From Halonatronomonas sp051745425 (GTDB lineage: Bacteria > Bacillota > Halanaerobiia > Halanaerobiales > Halarsenatibacteraceae): 10,118 nucleotides of DNA. The DNA lies in contig JBNJEB010000051.1 of the NCBI GenBank assembly GCA_051745425.1, forward strand, positions 1 through 10,118. The letters are read 5' to 3'. Under the pieces are notes generated by a model that saw only the letters and a program-made list of their open reading frames with translations, was not told where the DNA came from and made no database searches. Position 1 is the stretch's first letter; each line of letters starts with the position of its first letter. The position numbers were made by a program, and so were the translations under genes. Below are positions 6,777-10,118 of the stretch, piece by piece.

Positions 6777-7009
6777 GATAACCGCTGATTATTTGGGCTA
6801 GATAATATAATTTGCATTAATGGAATAAGAGTAACTTTGCATAATACACCCTTCTCAATTTTATAAAAATTGTTTGTAAATTATTATTCTCATCTATGCA
6901 GGACTTTTTCAACATATATAGAAATATAAGCACAAGAGTATATTGTCGACAAATATTTGAACAATCTTCTCATGATCATCTTCAAAAAACTAGAAAGGGA
7001 GTTGATAAG
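6777..7009 (+). other. Divergent guaB–nhaC intergenic region and nhaC leader
   Basis: Together with the guaB leader this forms a 327-bp gene-free stretch. Its guaB side holds the promoter listed separately. Toward nhaC there is a weak promoter candidate, TTGCAT (6837–6842), 18 bp, TTATAA (6861–6866). Several dyads are visible: CAATTTT-ATA-AAAATTG (6856–6872), TTGTCGACAA (6943–6952), overlapping CAAATATTTG (6950–6959), and ATGATCAT (6972–6979). The frame of nhaC stays open back to 6896 with an ATG there, but the extra 38 residues are hydrophilic, resemble no antiporter N-terminus and lack a binding site. I recognise no known riboswitch. Confidence 0.5.
6996..7001 (+). promoter_or_regulatory. 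Ribosome binding site that sets the nhaC start
   Basis: AGGGAG lies 8 nt before ATG 7010. The ATG at 6896 has no such element, which decides in favour of 7010. Confidence 0.75.
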
Positions 7010-8605
7010 ATGTATGGAATCTGGTCCATTATCCCGCCAATTGTGGCTATCGGACTGGCAATTTACACCCGGAAGGTTTTAATTTCATTATTCATTAGTA
7101 TCTGGGTGGGAGGTTTAATCTATGTTGGAGGCAATCCATTCGCCGCCATAGAAATCACCTTTACCTGGATGAAAGACGTAATGGTAGATCCCTGGAATGC
7201 ACGCTTTATAGTTCTAACCGCCTTATTAGGTTCTGGTGCAGCTTTTATGTTTAAAATTGGAGGATCTTATGCCATCACTCGCTCGCTGGAAAAACATCTA
7301 AATCACAGACGCAAATCCCAAACATTTGCCTGGGTATTAGGTATAGTGGTCTTTTTCAATGATTATGTTAACTCTGTTATTGCAGGAAATGCTTCTAGAG
7401 ACATTAATGCTAAATATAATGTTTCCAGAGAGAAATTAGCTTATATTATTGATGCCACAGCAGCACCAATGGCCACCATTGGACCTGTTTCTGACTGGAT
7501 AGGTTTCCAGGTATCATTAATAGCAGCTGCTTTTGCCTCCATTGCTCTAGTAGAAAGCCAGGCCTATTTTGCCTTTTTAAGATCGATCCCCTGGAACTTT
7601 TATAGTATTCTATCTTTAATAGCAGTACCTATGATAATCTGGGGAAAAGATTTCGGCCCAATGGCCAAGGCAGAACTAAGAGCTATGAAAACTGGCAAAC
7701 TAATCTCCGATGATGCTGTACCCCTTTCAGCTATTGAAGATGACTTAGGCGAACCTGTTAATCCTGAAAAGGCCAATATCTGGTATTTCATCGTGCCTTT
7801 AATTACTCTGGTCGGAGTAGGTATCTGGTCTCTCTGGTACACCGGTGGAGGCGCTACCGGCAAACCAGTTATGGATGCTTTAGCTGATACTGATGTTTCA
7901 GTAGCTTTAACCTGGGCAGCCTTTGCAATGACCCTGGTTGGCGTTCTTTTTGGTTTTAAACAGGGTATGGATTTTTCTGACATAGAAGATACTATGCTAA
8001 CCGGTTTTAAAACCATGTTACCTGCTTTAGTAATTATTGTTCTAGCCTGGTCTATCGGAACTGTAACTGATGAGCTAGGCACTGCTGATTATGTTGTTGG
8101 GCTGACTGAAGGCTGGATTACTGCTACCATCTTACCTTTCCTGGTCTTTGTTATCTGCATGTTTATAGCCTTCTCCACCGGTACTTCCTGGGGTACGATG
8201 GCAATTATGACCCCGATAGCGATCCCATTAGGCTATGAAATCGGAGGAATGGCTTTGATTTATATTGCTATCGGTGCAGTATTCTCTGGAGCAATATTTG
8301 GAGATCATTGTTCTCCAATCTCCGATACCACAGTTATGGCCTCAATATTTTCAGGTTCAGATCATATTGATCACGTAAAGACCCAGATTCCTTATGCTTT
8401 AATCCCTGCCGGAATAGCTGGAGTACTCTATTTACTAAGTTCACTGATCCAGATTAGTTATATTTTGCTTATCCTTGGAATAATAGCCCAGTATCTAATT
8501 TTTAAATTTGTCGGGAGTTATTATCAAAAATCTAACTTTACAGCAGAGGAAATTGAAGCCTTAAACAATAAGGAAATCCATGATTTCGAGCAAGTAGACT
8601 TATAA
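7010..8605 (+). CDS. NhaC-family Na+/H+ antiporter (ion transporter superfamily)
   Basis: The 531-aa integral membrane protein belongs to the NhaC antiporter family (PF03553). Hydrophobic segments run through most of the chain, at roughly 4–20, 22–42, 65–85, 106–126, 165–185, 196–212, 257–276, 297–316, 335–352, 370–390, 396–430 and 463–500, with a hydrophilic loop at 214–256. Conserved family blocks are FNDYVNSVIAG (116–126), FSTGTSWGTMAIM (388–400) and GDHCSPISDTT (431–441). Members exchange Na+ for H+, or in some branches couple malate/lactate or arginine-related antiport, so the exact substrate is uncertain. Export of Na+ would fit a salt-tolerant cell. The start at ATG 7010 gives MYGIWSIIPPIVAIGL, a direct entry into the first membrane helix. 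It is monocistronic: divergent from guaB and followed by a terminator. Confidence 0.9.
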   Translation: MYGIWSIIPPIVAIGLAIYTRKVLISLFISIWVGGLIYVGGNPFAAIEITFTWMKDVMVDPWNARFIVLTALLGSGAAFMFKIGGSYAITRSLEKHLNHRRKSQTFAWVLGIVVFFNDYVNSVIAGNASRDINAKYNVSREKLAYIIDATAAPMATIGPVSDWIGFQVSLIAAAFASIALVESQAYFAFLRSIPWNFYSILSLIAVPMIIWGKDFGPMAKAELRAMKTGKLISDDAVPLSAIEDDLGEPVNPEKANIWYFIVPLITLVGVGIWSLWYTGGGATGKPVMDALADTDVSVALTWAAFAMTLVGVLFGFKQGMDFSDIEDTMLTGFKTMLPALVIIVLAWSIGTVTDELGTADYVVGLTEGWITATILPFLVFVICMFIAFSTGTSWGTMAIMTPIAIPLGYEIGGMALIYIAIGAVFSGAIFGDHCSPISDTTVMASIFSGSDHIDHVKTQIPYALIPAGIAGVLYLLSSLIQISYILLILGIIAQYLIFKFVGSYYQKSNFTAEEIEALNNKEIHDFEQVDL

Positions 8606-8641
8606 ACAAAGTTAAATCATAAATAAATAAGTAAAAATATT

Positions 8642-8673
8642 AAGTAGGGCTCGGTTAATCTGGCCCTACTTTT
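8642..8673 (+). terminator. Rho-independent terminator of the antiporter gene
   Basis: AAGTAGGGC (8642–8650) and GCCCTACTT (8663–8671) form a perfect 9-bp stem with a 12-nt loop, ending in a short TTTT (8670–8673). It lies 36 bp after the stop codon. The T run is short, so termination may be incomplete. The A-rich flank before the stem would give a U-rich tail in the other direction, but no minus-strand gene ends here. Confidence 0.75.
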
Positions 8674-8841
8674 GATTACCCAATCTTCCACTAATTAATT
8701 TTTTAAACTTCCTGATCTAATAAAGTAATACTTTTTATATTTTCAATTATCTTTATCTCCAGATATAACAACCCTGGCTGATTAATCCAATCCTACACCT
8801 GCTTCAAACAATTCTTTTGCCTTAACTTAAAAAAATTAATC

Positions 8842-8864
8842 AAAACTATTATAACACTTATAAT
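8842..8864 (+). promoter_or_regulatory. Candidate promoter of the DUF362 gene
   Basis: TATAAT at 8859–8864 is a perfect -10 box. Seventeen bases upstream only a weak TTAATC-like hexamer is present (three of six matches). Transcription from about 8871 would give a leader near 107 nt. Weak -35 support keeps confidence moderate. Confidence 0.4.
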
Positions 8865-8958
8865 TATCATAACTAATGATTAATAAAGTCAAATGGAGGA
8901 CTTTCCCATCTTATATAGAAGTAAAGAAAAAGCAGAAATTAATAATCTTAAAATATAC

Positions 8959-8965
8959 AGGAGGT
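8959..8965 (+). promoter_or_regulatory. Ribosome binding site that sets the DUF362 start
   Basis: AGGAGGT, a full-strength Shine-Dalgarno, lies 12 nt before ATG 8978. The spacing is slightly long, but no other start codon of the usual kinds lies closer in frame. Confidence 0.75.
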
Positions 8966-8977
8966 ATCACTAATATT

Positions 8978-10096
8978 ATGAGCTCAAAAGTCTATTATGC
9001 ATCAACTAGAGCAACCCAGAAAAACCAGAGCATGATTGAGAAGTTATATAAATTATTTAAAAAAGCAGGTTTTGCTGATTTAATTGAGAAAGACGAACTG
9101 ATTGGAATCAAACAGCATTTTGGCGAGATCGGCAATACAGCCTTTATCAGACCTATCTATACCAGAAGAATGGTGGAAGCTATTAAGGAAGCCGGGGGTA
9201 AACCCTTCCTGACTGATGCCAATACCCTCTATGTCGGAGAAAGGGCTAATAGTGTTGATCATTTACATACCGCCCACAAAAATGGTTTTGGATACAGTAC
9301 AGTTGGAGCTCCCTTAATAATTGCTGATGGCATCAACGGTAAGTCCTATCTTGAGATCGAAGTCAATTTTAAACATTTTGATTATGTTAAAATAGGTAGT
9401 GAAATCTGCAATGCCGATGGAATGATCAGCCTGGCCCACTTTAAAGGCCATGGTCTCACAGGCTTTGGTGGCACCTTTAAAAATATCGGAATGGGCCTTG
9501 GCAGCCGGAGCGGCAAGCAGATGATGCATTCAACTGTAAAACCTTCCATCACAGAAAAGCACTGTATTAAATGTAAAGAATGTGTTCTCTACTGTCCAGA
9601 AGATGCCATTGAAATTAATGACGATGAAAGCTATATTATAGAAGAAAAATGTATCGGCTGTGGTGAATGTGTTGTAACCTGTCCCACTGAAGCCATTTCG
9701 ATTGAATGGGAAAGCGGCAGCATGGGAGTCCAGGAACGCCAGGTTGAATTTACTGCAGGGGTTCTTAAAGCTATTGAGAATAAAGCTGGCTATGTCAACT
9801 TTGTCAACAACGTTACCCCTGACTGCGACTGCTCCCCCTGGAGCGATCAACCATTAATCAGGGACCAGGGAATCCTGGCCAGCAAAGACCCGGTTGCCCT
9901 GGAGCAGGCTTCACTGGACCTTACTGTTGAGGCCGAGGCGCTATCTGAAACTGCCATACCTGAAGATGCAGGCACTGCCAGGGGTAAAAATAAATTTGAG
10001 CTGGTCCATCCTTCAACTGATGGCGGCGTAAGGCAGATCGAATATGCTGAAGAATTAGGTCTAGGCAGCAGAGATTATAATTTAATTAAAATATAA
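8978..10096 (+). CDS. DUF362-domain protein with two [4Fe-4S] clusters
   Basis: The 372-aa protein is a DUF362 family member (PF04015 type) with an inserted ferredoxin module. Residues 1–185 form the N-terminal DUF362 part, with HFGE (47–50), FLTDANTLY (77–85), ADGING (116–121) and HFKGH…GFGGTFKNIGMG (154–173). Two canonical cluster motifs follow: Cys196, 199, 202, 206-Pro and Cys225, 228, 231, 235-Pro. The DUF362 fold then resumes, with a CDCSPWSD block (283–290) and ASKDPVALEQASLDL (301–315). There is no signal peptide or membrane segment, so it is likely cytosolic. The reaction is not known for this family; an electron-transfer or metal-dependent role is inferred from the clusters. ATG 8978 is chosen over ATG 8876 because of AGGAGGT and the homologue-like N-terminus SKVYYAST. 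Two tandem TAA stops end it. No partner gene is visible before the window ends. Confidence 0.9.
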   Translation: MSSKVYYASTRATQKNQSMIEKLYKLFKKAGFADLIEKDELIGIKQHFGEIGNTAFIRPIYTRRMVEAIKEAGGKPFLTDANTLYVGERANSVDHLHTAHKNGFGYSTVGAPLIIADGINGKSYLEIEVNFKHFDYVKIGSEICNADGMISLAHFKGHGLTGFGGTFKNIGMGLGSRSGKQMMHSTVKPSITEKHCIKCKECVLYCPEDAIEINDDESYIIEEKCIGCGECVVTCPTEAISIEWESGSMGVQERQVEFTAGVLKAIENKAGYVNFVNNVTPDCDCSPWSDQPLIRDQGILASKDPVALEQASLDLTVEAEALSETAIPEDAGTARGKNKFELVHPSTDGGVRQIEYAEELGLGSRDYNLIKI

Positions 10097-10118
10097 TAAA
10101 CAAATAAAAAATCTCGGC

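Larger units (their letters stand above)
8674..8977 (+). other. AT-rich spacer before the DUF362 gene, no convincing gene
   Basis: This stretch, part of a 372-bp gap, has no open frame with a start and binding site. On the minus strand two short peptides read sensibly, one ending AKELFEAGVGLD at 8782–8826 and one of 29 residues at 8703–8792 including QPGLLYLEIKIIENI, but both lack a start and lie in different frames. They could be remains of a decayed gene or chance. A TATAAT box at 8859–8864 is the probable promoter of the next gene. An ATG at 8876 opens the DUF362 frame, but without a binding site. Confidence 0.45.

Noticed and set aside
6722..6802. Inverted repeat TCTAGCC / GGCTAGA flanking the guaB promoter
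   Set aside because: Only 7 bp with a spacer of 67 bp; expected by chance in a stretch of this length.
6896..7009. 38-residue N-terminal extension of the antiporter
   Set aside because: Hydrophilic, no ribosome binding site, while ATG 7010 has AGGGAG at 8 nt and begins at the first membrane helix.
7600..8082. Minus-strand open frame of 160 codons opposite the antiporter gene
   Set aside because: Antisense to conserved membrane-protein codons and without recognisable domains or binding site; a shadow frame.
8876..8977. 34-residue N-terminal extension of the DUF362 protein
   Set aside because: No binding site before ATG 8876; a strong AGGAGGT precedes ATG 8978.
9530..9850. Minus-strand open frame of about 106 codons opposite the ferredoxin module
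   Set aside because: Composition mirrors the cysteine and glutamate codons of the real gene; no independent support.

Overview
This window looks like a chromosomal housekeeping region of a low-GC, anaerobic Gram-positive (Firmicutes-type) bacterium. The evidence is the conserved gene order tmk–darA–holB–ricT–yabA–rsmI–metG (known from Bacillus and Clostridia), strong AGGAGG-type ribosome binding sites, GTG start use and AT-rich spacers. A large NhaC-family antiporter and a DUF362 ferredoxin-like protein would suit a halophilic or alkaliphilic anaerobe such as a Halanaerobiales member. That placement is inference only.

Left part, minus strand (1–4064): a tight operon read from right to left. 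It runs thymidylate kinase, the c-di-AMP-binding PII-like protein DarA (YaaQ), clamp-loader subunit delta' (HolB), the Fe-S protein RicT (YaaT), replication-initiation regulator YabA, 16S rRNA methyltransferase RsmI, and the first 17 codons of methionyl-tRNA synthetase, which runs off the left edge. Gaps are 1–21 bp or overlaps (41 bp holB/ricT, 4 bp yabA/rsmI). The operon thus links dTTP supply, clamp loading, initiation control, second-messenger sensing, mRNA maturation and translation. Compared with the Bacillus order, yaaR, yabB, yazA and abrB are absent.

Middle, minus strand (4120–6776): thioredoxin reductase trxB, followed by a strong intrinsic terminator that separates it from tmk, and guaB (IMP dehydrogenase) behind a near-consensus promoter. 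trxB is better started at a GTG at 5108 than at an in-frame TTG further upstream.

Right part, plus strand (6777–10118): a 327-bp divergent intergenic region rich in small palindromes, then an NhaC-type Na+/H+ antiporter with its terminator. A 372-bp AT-rich spacer follows, with no convincing gene, and then a complete DUF362-family protein carrying two [4Fe-4S] cluster motifs. Its biochemical role is not known.

No tRNA, rRNA, CRISPR array, insertion sequence or phage gene was seen. I found no clear new multi-gene system. The points most worth a second look are the DUF362 protein with its extra Cys-Asp-Cys motif, the palindrome-rich nhaC leader, the reduced tmk–metG cluster and the 8672–8977 spacer.
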